DNA of 5,165 nucleotides from Planctomycetota bacterium (GTDB lineage Bacteria > Planctomycetota > UBA1135 > GCA-002686595): NCBI GenBank assembly GCA_011524785.1, contig WTJQ01000078.1:1-5165 (forward strand). Reading direction: 5' to 3'. How positions within the stretch are numbered: the stretch's first letter is position 1; every line of letters starts with the position of its first letter. The position numbers and the translations under genes were made by a program. Below are positions 1 to 5,165 of the stretch, piece by piece. A model generated the notes under the pieces. It had not been told where the DNA came from, did not search any database, and saw nothing but the letters and a program-made list of their open reading frames with translations.

Positions 1-87
1 CCGCGGGGGGCCCCACCAGGGACGGCGCGCGTGTCCGGGGGTTCCGAGGCCGCCGAACGAGGAGAGTCTAGGATCCCCATCGGTCAC
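1..87 (-). CDS. Possible start of the next gene, running off the left edge
   Basis: Two minus-strand frames open here and reach the window edge without a stop. One begins at GTG 87 and reads MTDGDPRLSSFGG, then ARRPWWGPPR. The other begins at ATG 80 and reads MGILDSPRSAASEPP. In many dcw clusters ddl or ftsQ follows murB. The first frame, with its Arg/Trp-rich segment, would suit the short cytoplasmic tail before an FtsQ membrane span, but no family motif is visible in under 30 residues. Neither start has a Shine-Dalgarno site. Position is the main support, and the choice of frame is open. Confidence 0.25.
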   Translation of the reverse strand, partial: MTDGDPRLSSFGGLGTPGHARRPWWGPPR

Positions 88-209
88 GGGACGGACCGAC
101 GGGCCGCTTTCTGGGGCGCTTTGTGGACGGCCGCCCTGCGCAGGGGCTCTGGGGAACGACAGCCGGTCAACGGCCCCCTCGGGGCAGGCGAGACCCGGGC
201 ACGCCTCAT
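84..209 (-). CDS. Possible 41-residue basic peptide, doubtful
   Basis: An ATG at 209 opens a 41-codon frame ending in TGA at 86-84. The product is rich in Arg, Pro and Ala (MRRARVSPAPRG at its start) with no recognisable domain and no membrane segment. Its third codon positions look less G/C-biased than those of murB or murC, which argues against coding. The only support is that it fills the spacer after murB and that its stop would overlap a downstream GTG as GTGA, the same 4-base junction style seen elsewhere here. It is most likely non-coding spacer. Confidence 0.15.
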   Translation of the reverse strand: MRRARVSPAPRGPLTGCRSPEPLRRAAVHKAPQKAARRSVP

Positions 210-220
210 CGCTGAGCCGA

Positions 221-239
221 CCGGGGCCTTCAGCCCCGG
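221..239. terminator. Hairpin downstream of murB, possible terminator
   Basis: CCGGGGC (221-227) pairs perfectly with GCCCCGG (233-239) over a 5-base loop, giving a very stable 7-bp stem about 25-45 bases past the murB stop. No T-tract follows on the minus strand, so it is not a classical intrinsic terminator. It overlaps the end of the heptad repeat and could be a by-product of it. It could also stabilise the 3' end of a murCB transcript. Confidence 0.3.
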
Positions 240-271
240 GCCCTGAACCCTCAGCCCTGGGCCCTCAGCCC
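230..271. repeat. Tandem 7-base repeat across the murB stop codon
   Basis: Read on the minus strand from 271 down to 230 there are six contiguous 7-base units: GGGCTGA, GGGCCCA, GGGCTGA, GGGTTCA, GGGCCCG, GGGCTGA. A degenerate seventh (AGGCCCC) occupies 229-223. Consensus is GGGCYSA, with a tendency to a 14-base dimer. The murB TGA stop (267-265) is the TGA of the first unit, so the repeat begins in the last two sense codons and extends into the spacer. The phase is exact, with no indels over 42 bases. It may be a short tandemly repeated element or slippage product, and its GGGCCC units are self-complementary. Confidence 0.85.
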
Positions 272-1251
272 TCGGGCTCCGCGAGCCAGCGCTTGACCTC
301 GAACGCGAGCTCGACGCCGCGCTGCTCCGCGACCTCCGCGCGGACGAGGTCCATGAGGCCAAGCACGTCCGTGGCGGTGGCCCCGCCCGCGTTCACGATG
401 AAGTTCGCGTGGCGCTCGCTCACCTCGGCTCCACCGATCCGGCGCCCCTTCAGGCCGCAGGCGTCGACCAGCTGCCCGGCGGTCAGGCCCCCGGACCGCT
501 CGGGGTCGGGGTTCTTGAAGACGCAGCCCGCGCTCGCCGCCGTGACCGGCTGGGTCGCGTTCTTGGCGCGCATGTACTCCTTGACCCGCTCGTCGACCAA
601 CGGCTTGGGAGCCACCTCGAAGCGTAGCACGACGCCGGCCACGACGGCCTCCCCGAGGTTCCCGTTGCGGTAGGTCGGCGAGGCCTCCTCCCGCGGCAGG
701 TCCCGGAAGGTCCCGTCCGGCTCCACGAGCCGCACCAGCTCGACCGAGTTCCAGACCTCCCAGCCGCGGCCTCCGGCGTTCATCGCGACCCCGCCCCCAA
801 TGTGGCCGGGCACCCCCGCGAGCATCTCGAGGCCGGTGAGCCCCAGGCGCCGCATGCGGGACACGAGTCCCGGCATCCCGGCGCCCGCCCAGCAGACCAG
901 CCGCGGGTCCTCCTCGATCGGCGTGGGCGCGATCCGCGCGTCCGGGGCCTGGTCCAGGGCCTCGCCGGCCCCATGGTCCGCCGCCTGCGGGCGCATGACC
1001 TTGTTCATGCGCGAGGTGCCGATGACGACGCCCGGCAGCACGCCGTCGGCGACGACGAGGTTGGCGCCGCCGCCGAGGATGCGCGGGGTGAAGCCCCGTT
1101 CGCGCGCTGCGCCGATGGCGTCCCGCAGCTCGTCGGGGTCGGCCGGTTCCAGCAGCCACTCAGCGCTCCCACCGACCCGCATGTTGGTGAGGTCGGCCAG
1201 GGGCGCGCGCTCGAGGGCGGCGCAGGGCCAGGTCGTCGTGGCGTCGCTCAA
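265..1251 (-). CDS. murB: MurB, UDP-N-acetylenolpyruvoylglucosamine reductase
   Basis: MurB is the FAD enzyme that reduces UDP-GlcNAc-enolpyruvate to UDP-MurNAc with NADPH in the cytoplasm, one step before MurC. The 328-residue product has TNMRVGGSAEWL (22-33), the FAD-binding LGGGANLVVAD (59-69), GVPGHIGGGVAMNAG (146-160), YR (194-195), SAGCVFKNP (240-248), SERHANFIVN (278-287) and a C-terminal FEVK (317-320) likely to hold the active-site Glu. The short YRNGN and SxxHANFIVN layout fits the type II form. Two oddities are visible. Cys243 stands where E. coli has the proton-donating Ser229, and there is an extra loop of roughly 25 residues around 86-116, before the WAGAG strand. The start is TTG 1251, overlapping the murC stop as TTGA. 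GAGG lies too close to the TTG (1 base) to be a normal ribosome site, and the next in-frame ATG (residue 24) would cut into the domain. The stop lies within a heptad repeat. Confidence 0.96.
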   Translation of the reverse strand: MSDATTTWPCAALERAPLADLTNMRVGGSAEWLLEPADPDELRDAIGAARERGFTPRILGGGANLVVADGVLPGVVIGTSRMNKVMRPQAADHGAGEALDQAPDARIAPTPIEEDPRLVCWAGAGMPGLVSRMRRLGLTGLEMLAGVPGHIGGGVAMNAGGRGWEVWNSVELVRLVEPDGTFRDLPREEASPTYRNGNLGEAVVAGVVLRFEVAPKPLVDERVKEYMRAKNATQPVTAASAGCVFKNPDPERSGGLTAGQLVDACGLKGRRIGGAEVSERHANFIVNAGGATATDVLGLMDLVRAEVAEQRGVELAFEVKRWLAEPEG

Positions 1252-2720
1252 GCCTCGAGGTTCGCCAGGAGGGTCGGTCGGATGGAGTCGATGTCGCCCG
1301 CGCCGAGGACCAGCGCCGCGGGACGCTCCTCCGCGGCCTGCAGCCCCTCGGTGAACGCGGCGGTCGCGCCAGCAAGGTCCCCTCCCTCGACGGCGTCGAG
1401 GCCGGCACGCCTGAGGCCCTGCACGATGTCGAACGCACGGGCGGTCACGCGATCGATGTGCCGGCGTGCTCCGTACACGTCGGCCACCACCACGCGGTCG
1501 GCCCCGCGCAGGGACTCGATGAACTCGGGCAGGAAGCGCGCGGTCCGGCTGGCCTGGTGGGGCTGGAAGAGCACGTGGACCGGCGCGCCGGGGAACACTC
1601 GGCGCGCGGCCTCGAGCGTCACGCGGACCTCCGTCGGGTGGTGAGCGTAGTCGTGCACGACGGGGATGCCCGCCGGGGTCCCCCAGCGCTCGAATCGCCG
1701 GCCGGCTCCCTCGAAGCGCGCGACTCCTTGCGCCGCCTCGCGGGCGAGCTCGGCGCAGCGGGACGCGGACTGGCCGCGCGCGCGCAGGCCCACGGCGAGC
1801 GCGACGGCGACGGCCGCGTTGTCGGCGTTGAAGCGGCCGGGTACCTGGAGGCGGACGGTCGGGGTCGACCAGCCAGGGCCGCGGACCGCGATGTGGAAGT
1901 GACCGCGATCCTCCCCGTGCAGCTCGAGTTCGAACTCGCGCCCCAGGCGCCAGGTCTCGCAGCGCGCGGCCTCCTCGAGGAAGGCGGGCGCATCGGCCGC
2001 GAGGACCAGCAGTCCCGTCGGGTGGATCTTGGCGACGAACCTGGCGAAGGCCGCGTGGAGGTTGTCGAGCGTGCCGTAGTAGTCGAGGTGGTCCTCCTCG
2101 AGGTTGGTCACGATCCCGCCCCGAGGGCTGAGCTCGAGGAAGGTGCGGTCGTACTCACAGGCCTCGACGGCCATGAGCCCGCCGGGACCCGGCGCGGCCG
2201 CGTTGCGACCCAGCCCGCGGTGCAGGCCGCCGCCCAGGACCCCGGAGGCGGGCTGGTCCGGGCAGGCCCGGTCGAGTCCGCGCAGAGCCTCGTACAGCAG
2301 CCAGGTGGTGCTCGTCTTCCCGTGCGTCCCAGCGACCGCCAGCGCCTCGGCGCGGTCGGTGGTCAGCAGGCCGAGGGCCTGCTTGTAGCGCAGGACCGGG
2401 AGGCCGCGCGCCTCCGCGGCCAGCACCTGGGGATCGTCCCCCGGAACGGCGGCCGACCGCACGACGACCTGGGCGTCGGCCGGCAGGTCCTCGGCACGGC
2501 TGGCGCCGACCGCGATGCCCAGCCCGCGGTCCAGCAGGGGCTCCACGAACGGCCCGCCGGCCGCGTCGTGGCCCGTGACCCGGTGTCCTCGCGCCTCCAG
2601 GAGGAGCCCGATCGCGCTCACGCCTGCGCCGCCAGCGCCCAGCAGGTGGACCCGAGGAGCGAGGCCCGGGACCGGGCCGGGCGCTTGCGCGAGGGAGGCG
2701 TTGGAGAGCTCGTCGATCAC
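1248..2720 (-). CDS. murC: MurC, UDP-N-acetylmuramate--L-alanine ligase
   Basis: MurC is the cytoplasmic ATP-dependent ligase that joins the first amino acid, normally L-Ala, to UDP-MurNAc. From GTG 2720 the product is 490 residues, close to the E. coli enzyme. The N-terminal UDP-binding Rossmann domain carries HLLGAGGAG (25-33). The central ATPase has the P-loop AGTHGKTSTT (130-139, Lys135), EACEYDRTF (186-194), TNLEEDHLDYY (205-215) and NADNAAVA (298-305). RRFE (341-344) leads into the C-terminal domain with HDYAHHPTEV (356-365), FQPHQASRT (385-393) and GAGDI near the end (about 473-477). The frame is open up to 2885, but those 55 extra codons show no MurC pattern; GTG 2720 is the only upstream start that gives a normal N-terminus. 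No Shine-Dalgarno site precedes it, and a 17-base inverted repeat lies just upstream. The stop overlaps murB by TTGA, indicating an operon. The start is the only uncertain point. Confidence 0.96.
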   Translation of the reverse strand: MIDELSNASLAQAPGPVPGLAPRVHLLGAGGAGVSAIGLLLEARGHRVTGHDAAGGPFVEPLLDRGLGIAVGASRAEDLPADAQVVVRSAAVPGDDPQVLAAEARGLPVLRYKQALGLLTTDRAEALAVAGTHGKTSTTWLLYEALRGLDRACPDQPASGVLGGGLHRGLGRNAAAPGPGGLMAVEACEYDRTFLELSPRGGIVTNLEEDHLDYYGTLDNLHAAFARFVAKIHPTGLLVLAADAPAFLEEAARCETWRLGREFELELHGEDRGHFHIAVRGPGWSTPTVRLQVPGRFNADNAAVAVALAVGLRARGQSASRCAELAREAAQGVARFEGAGRRFERWGTPAGIPVVHDYAHHPTEVRVTLEAARRVFPGAPVHVLFQPHQASRTARFLPEFIESLRGADRVVVADVYGARRHIDRVTARAFDIVQGLRRAGLDAVEGGDLAGATAAFTEGLQAAEERPAALVLGAGDIDSIRPTLLANLEA

Positions 2721-2869
2721 GGAGCCAGAACACCAAACCGGACACGCCGGTTCCAGCCTGGGGAGCGGCTCCTCGTTCTCCGCCCCGGACTTGCGACTCG
2801 GCGCGCGGCGCCGCAGGGTTGGGGTCTCAGGGAGCTCCCACTCGGGTCGCCCCTCCGAGAGCCAGCGCC
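2721..2869. promoter_or_regulatory. Divergent intergenic region between murC and DUF2007-like gene
   Basis: These 149 bases separate two divergent starts. Because the plus-strand gene interrupts the murG-murC order, a murCB promoter is expected here. I see no convincing -35/-10 pair on either strand. Two perfect inverted repeats are visible. AACCGG-ACACG-CCGGTT (2736-2752) ends 16 bases before the murC GTG. CGGCGC-GCG-GCGCCG (2799-2813) lies nearer the middle. On the murC strand the first stem is followed by a mildly T-rich stretch (TTTGGTGTT), so an operator, a leader hairpin or a weak attenuator are all possible. The murC reading frame stays open across the whole region but its translation there lacks MurC-like sequence. 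Confidence 0.4.
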
Positions 2870-3166
2870 ATGTCGACCCCCTCACCGCTCGCCGTCGCCT
2901 GGGAGGCCTCCTCCCACCTCGAGGCCCAGATCCTGTGTGGCATGCTCCGTGGTGAAGGCATCGCTGCCCGGGTGGCCGGCGAGGAGCTGATGGACGAGTT
3001 CGCCCAGGCAGCCAGGCTCACCGGAGGCCTCTCCCAGGTCCTGGTGCCGCCCGCCGATGTGGAGCGTGCAAGGGAGCTCCTCGAGACCCACGCCGAGGGA
3101 GGTGCCGCCGCCGCGGACTCCCAGTGGGACACCCCTGAGGGCGAGGCGAGCGACGGGAGCCCGTGA
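2870..3166 (+). CDS. DUF2007-like small protein
   Basis: A 98-residue protein and the only confident plus-strand gene. Its core resembles DUF2007 domains (annotated as putative signal-transducing proteins, biochemical role unknown). A strand plus helix occupies about residues 8-27 (VAWEASSHLEAQILCGMLRG), followed by EGIAARVAGEELMDEF (27-42). SQVLVPPADVERARELLE (about 54-71) completes it, a pattern of the type 'VxVPxxDxxRAxELL'. A polar tail of about 25 residues, rich in Ala, Gly, Asp and Glu, follows and is probably disordered. There is no signal peptide or membrane segment, so it is likely cytoplasmic. I chose ATG 2870 because the domain begins a few residues later. An in-frame TTG at 2819 would add 17 low-complexity residues. 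The Shine-Dalgarno site is weak at best (GAGAG near 2857-2861). The gene lies divergent from murC and convergent with murG, splitting an otherwise standard murG-murC-murB order. A link to wall synthesis is only positional. Confidence 0.8.
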   Translation: MSTPSPLAVAWEASSHLEAQILCGMLRGEGIAARVAGEELMDEFAQAARLTGGLSQVLVPPADVERARELLETHAEGGAAAADSQWDTPEGEASDGSP

Positions 3167-3181
3167 GGAGGGCGTCCGCCC
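3153..3181. terminator. Possible bidirectional terminator hairpins
   Basis: Two short perfect stems lie between the facing 3' ends of the plus-strand DUF2007-like gene and murG. ACGGG/CCCGT spans 3153-3164, overlapping the last codons of the plus-strand gene. GGGCG/CGCCC spans 3170-3181 and fills the 16-base gap (or GGGC/GCCC with a GTCC loop). Neither has a T-tract on either strand, so intrinsic termination is uncertain. They are listed because the location between convergent genes is right. In DNA this GC-rich, stems of this size also arise by chance. Confidence 0.25.
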
Positions 3182-3182
3182 G

Positions 3183-4304
3183 TCAGGCGAGGCCCGCGAG
3201 CCGACGCAGGCGCTCGCACTGCGTGCGCGCCGCGTCCGCAGGCACCTGACTCCCCAGGTGGGCGCGCATGCGGGCGAGCTGCGCGGCCCCGTCGGCGGAC
3301 AGCAGGTGCAGCAGCTCCTCCCCGCTCGCCTCCAGCTGGTCCTCCGGCACCACCCGCGTGCCGTCCCCGAGGGCGCGCGCGTTGTGGGCCTGATGCTGAT
3401 CGGCATGGTGTGGGTAGGGCACCACCCAGGACGGGACGCCAACGGCGCCCACCTCCGCCAGGGTGGAGGCTCCCCCGCGGCACAGGACGAGGTCCGCCGC
3501 CGCCAGCAGGGCAGGGACGTCCTCGATGTACTCCTTGGCGGTGTAGCCCCGGGAGTCGTCCGCGGACTCGTCGAGGCGTCCGGGCCCCACCTGGTGCACG
3601 ACCTGGACGCCGGCGGCCGACAGGCGCGGCGTGATCGCCCGTAGGAAGGCATTGAGCCCTCCAGCCCCCTGGCTGCCCCCAAGGACGGCGAGGACGGGCG
3701 CGCCGGGTGCGAGGCCCAGGGCCTCGCGCGCCGCCCGCGAGGGCGTGGCCGCACGCGCGAACCGGGGCGAGACGGGCGCGCCGGTCACGCGGTGGCGCCC
3801 CGCGGCCCGTCCCTCGGGACAGGTTGCCTCGACGGCGTGCCAGACCTCCTTGGCCAGGGGACCGAGCAGGCGCGTGGCCCGCCCGGGAGCCGCGTTGATC
3901 TCCAGCAGCGCCAGCGGGATCCCGAGGGACCGCGCGGCCAGGCCCGCGGGCGCGGAGGTGAAGCCCCCGAGGCCCACGACGACCTGCGAGCCCGCCCGGC
4001 GGAGCGCCCGACGCGCGCGGAGCACCTCGGGCACGAGCCGACGCAGGGTGCGGGCCGGAGAGGGCGCCCCCCCGCCCAGGGGCTCGAGCTCAAGCGTCAC
4101 CCGCTCGACGGTGCAGCCCTCACCGAGTCGCTGCTCCAGCTGGGCCAGGACGCTCAACTCGACCGGGCGCCCGCTCTGGAACCAGACCAGGTGCTCGGGC
4201 ATCTGGCCCTGCTCGACCAGCTCGTCCAGGAGCGCGAGCCCCGGGACCATGTGGCCCCCCGTCCCTCCTCCCGCGAGGGCGAGTCGCAGCCGAGCGTCGG
4301 TCAA
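3183..4304 (-). CDS. murG: MurG, UDP-GlcNAc:lipid I GlcNAc-transferase
   Basis: MurG transfers GlcNAc from UDP-GlcNAc to undecaprenyl-PP-MurNAc-pentapeptide (lipid I) at the inner face of the cytoplasmic membrane, giving lipid II. The 373-residue product is of normal length for this GT28 (GT-B fold) enzyme. The N-terminal acceptor domain has the glycine-rich loop GGTGGH (13-18), GGFTSAPAG (113-121) and LLEINAAPG (133-141). The C-terminal donor domain has GGSQGAGGLN (209-218), the UDP-GlcNAc site CRGGASTLAE (275-284), and YPHHADQHQAHNA (297-309) with the family DQ...NA residues. The start is TTG at 4304, only 12 codons before the glycine loop, and it overlaps the upstream stop as TTGA. I see no Shine-Dalgarno site, so initiation may depend on coupling. 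The stop is 16 bases from the stop of the convergent plus-strand gene. FtsW, which often precedes MurG, is not in view. All the motifs expected of a working enzyme are present. Confidence 0.97.
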   Translation of the reverse strand: MTDARLRLALAGGGTGGHMVPGLALLDELVEQGQMPEHLVWFQSGRPVELSVLAQLEQRLGEGCTVERVTLELEPLGGGAPSPARTLRRLVPEVLRARRALRRAGSQVVVGLGGFTSAPAGLAARSLGIPLALLEINAAPGRATRLLGPLAKEVWHAVEATCPEGRAAGRHRVTGAPVSPRFARAATPSRAAREALGLAPGAPVLAVLGGSQGAGGLNAFLRAITPRLSAAGVQVVHQVGPGRLDESADDSRGYTAKEYIEDVPALLAAADLVLCRGGASTLAEVGAVGVPSWVVPYPHHADQHQAHNARALGDGTRVVPEDQLEASGEELLHLLSADGAAQLARMRAHLGSQVPADAARTQCERLRRLAGLA

Positions 4305-4618
4305 CGAGCGACGCGGGCGGGTGCCGTCTCGGGGATGGGACGGCGCCGGCCGACAGCCCGCCTCGCGGCTGCTGAGCCGGGCTCGGCGGACGTCTCGGTC
4401 GAGGCGACCGCAGCGCCTCCGAGCCGGCGTTCACCGCGCGGAACGGGACCCGCGGTCTCCGTGGACCGCGGCCGCTCCTGCAGCTTGGCCAACGGGTCGG
4501 AGCCGAGGGCGCTTGCGCCCGTCGACCCCGCGTCGAGTACCTCCCAAGCGGAGGGAGCGACGAGCGTGGCCAGGCCGCAGCAGGAGAGGAGGAGGCCCCA
4601 GCGTGCGCGTCGACTCAT
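4301..4618 (-). CDS. Small membrane-anchored or exported protein of unknown function
   Basis: I do not recognise this 105-residue protein. A basic start (MSRRAR) is followed by one hydrophobic stretch at about residues 7-27 (WGLLLSCCGLATLVAPSAW), which fits a single-pass anchor or signal sequence. LLSC at 10-13 loosely resembles a lipobox, but the hydrophobic run before it is short. The rest is low-complexity, rich in Ala, Arg, Pro, Ser and Gly, and probably disordered. The ATG overlaps the LysM gene stop by ATGA, and the stop overlaps the murG TTG by TTGA, so the three genes look translationally coupled. A purine-rich GGTGGG lies about 6 bases before the ATG. A topology of short cytoplasmic end, one membrane span and outer tail, placed beside murG, suggests a small division or wall accessory protein, but no family motif supports this. 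The main evidence that it is real is the exact fit between its neighbours, since long chance frames are common in such GC-rich DNA. Confidence 0.6.
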   Translation of the reverse strand: MSRRARWGLLLSCCGLATLVAPSAWEVLDAGSTGASALGSDPLAKLQERPRSTETAGPVPRGERRLGGAAVASTETSAEPGSAAARRAVGRRRPIPETAPARVAR

Positions 4619-5165
4619 CGGGAGCCCACCGCCGCGGCGACTTGGAGGCCAGCGCCGGCGGGGAGGGTCAGCTCCTGCCCCACGACGATGCGATCGGGCT
4701 CGAGCCCGGGGTTCGCCGCGAGGAGTTCATCGAGGGTGCAGCCGAGCTGCAGGGCCACGCGACCGAGCACGTCGCCAGGCTGGACGCGGTAGCGCCCGGT
4801 CGGGAGGGACACGCGGTCGGAGGAGCGCCGAGGCAGGAGCAGCTCCTGGCCGATCTGAAGGTAGTTTGGATCGAGCCCTGGGTTGCACTGGAGGACCTCC
4901 TCCAGCGAGACCGCCCCGCCGCGCTCCCGCTTCAGGAGACCGTAGAGCGTGTCGCCCTCTCGGATACGAACCACGTCTCGCACGGGCGGGTCCTCGATCC
5001 CCGTGAGGCCCGCTCGCGCCGGCAACGAGGAGACCTGCGGGGCGAGCGGGAGCCGGAGCTTCTGACCGAGGCGTATCTTGTCGGGGTCGAGGGAGGGGTT
5101 CAGGGCGAGGACGCTGTCGAGTGCGTTCACAGTGCCGCACTCACGCTCGAGGATCAGGCTGAGGC
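4615..5165 (-). CDS. LysM-repeat protein, 5' end missing
   Basis: The C-terminal 182 residues of a protein with three LysM domains, a fold that binds GlcNAc-containing glycans such as peptidoglycan. In fragment numbering, LysM 1 is residues 1-39 and is cut by the window edge (LNPSLDPDKIRLGQKLRLP at its end). LysM 2 is about 64-111 (REGDTLYGLL, then CNPGLDPNYLQIGQELLLP). LysM 3 is about 124-168 (YRVQPGDVLGRVA, then ANPGLEPDRIVVGQELTLP). The linkers are short, and only 14 residues follow LysM 3. A GTG at 5130 could be taken as the start, but it falls inside LysM 1. The frame stays open above it to the edge and encodes the expected front half of that domain (LSLILERECGT), so the true start lies outside. 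No catalytic domain is visible; a peptidase, amidase or membrane anchor could be N-terminal. The stop overlaps the next gene by ATGA. The LysM call is firm; the overall role is inferred. Confidence 0.9.
   Translation of the reverse strand, partial: LSLILERECGTVNALDSVLALNPSLDPDKIRLGQKLRLPLAPQVSSLPARAGLTGIEDPPVRDVVRIREGDTLYGLLKRERGGAVSLEEVLQCNPGLDPNYLQIGQELLLPRRSSDRVSLPTGRYRVQPGDVLGRVALQLGCTLDELLAANPGLEPDRIVVGQELTLPAGAGLQVAAAVGSR

Noticed and set aside
31..246. Plus-strand frame of 71 codons in the spacer after murB
   Set aside because: It has no domain, no ribosome site and a compositionally random translation, and it ends in the heptad repeat.
2721..2885. N-terminal extension of MurC by 55 residues to an upstream start at 2885
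   Set aside because: The extra residues lack MurC similarity, would overlap the divergent gene's start, and would make the protein unusually long. GTG 2720 gives a standard 490 residues.
1458..2990. Plus-strand open frame of 510 codons opposite murC
   Set aside because: It lies antisense to a well-supported murC, and its translation is biased low-complexity sequence (runs of Arg, Gly, Ala, Glu, Val) with no domain. Long antisense frames are expected in GC-rich genes.
4450..4471. 8-bp perfect hairpin (CCGCGGTC / GACCGCGG, 6-base loop) inside the small gene
   Set aside because: A stem of this length is close to chance expectation in several kilobases of very GC-rich DNA, and it sits mid-gene with no T-tract.
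3792..5006. Plus-strand open frame of 404 codons opposite murG, the small gene and the LysM gene
   Set aside because: It crosses three minus-strand genes, two with clear family motifs, and has no recognisable domain.
4615..5130. GTG 5130 as the start of the LysM gene
   Set aside because: It would begin in the middle of a LysM domain; the frame is open to the window edge and encodes the missing front part.
1..5165. Mobile element, CRISPR array, tRNA/rRNA or phage genes
   Set aside because: I found no transposase or integrase motifs, terminal repeats, spaced repeats or tRNA-like folds on either strand by reading.

Overview
The window is very GC-rich chromosomal DNA (well above 65% by eye), densely packed with genes. 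It carries part of a division and cell wall (dcw) cluster for lipid II synthesis. All but one of the confident genes lie on the minus strand, so the cluster reads from high to low coordinates. The MurC signatures (EACEYDRTF, LEEDHLDYY), frequent TTG/GTG starts, few Shine-Dalgarno sites and high GC suggest a Planctomycetota-like or other deep-branching high-GC bacterium. That assignment is an inference from remembered family patterns, not a search result.

Layout in minus-strand reading order. A protein with three LysM domains enters from the right edge without its start (4615-5165). It overlaps by ATGA a small 105-residue protein with one N-terminal hydrophobic segment (4301-4618). That gene overlaps by TTGA the gene for MurG (3183-4304), which makes lipid II from lipid I. 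A short gene on the plus strand (2870-3166, DUF2007-like) then sits tail-to-tail with murG and head-to-head with murC. After a 149-base divergent intergenic region come murC (1248-2720) and murB (265-1251), joined by another TTGA overlap. The murB stop codon lies inside the first unit of a 7-base tandem repeat (230-271). The last ~230 bases hold no confident gene. A reading frame opening at about 87 or 80 and running off the left edge may be the start of the next dcw gene, but this is weak.

How the genes fit together: MurB reduces UDP-GlcNAc-enolpyruvate to UDP-MurNAc, MurC adds the first amino acid (normally L-alanine), and MurG later adds GlcNAc to lipid I at the inner membrane face. The LysM protein probably binds peptidoglycan outside the cytoplasmic membrane. 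The small membrane-anchored protein is unassigned, but its tight coupling to murG suggests a wall or division role. The main oddities are the plus-strand DUF2007 gene splitting murG from murC, the LysM/small-protein pair directly upstream of murG, the heptad repeat at the murB stop, and a Cys in MurB where the proton-donating Ser is expected. I see no rRNA, tRNA, CRISPR array, insertion sequence or phage gene, and nothing that clearly amounts to an undescribed system.
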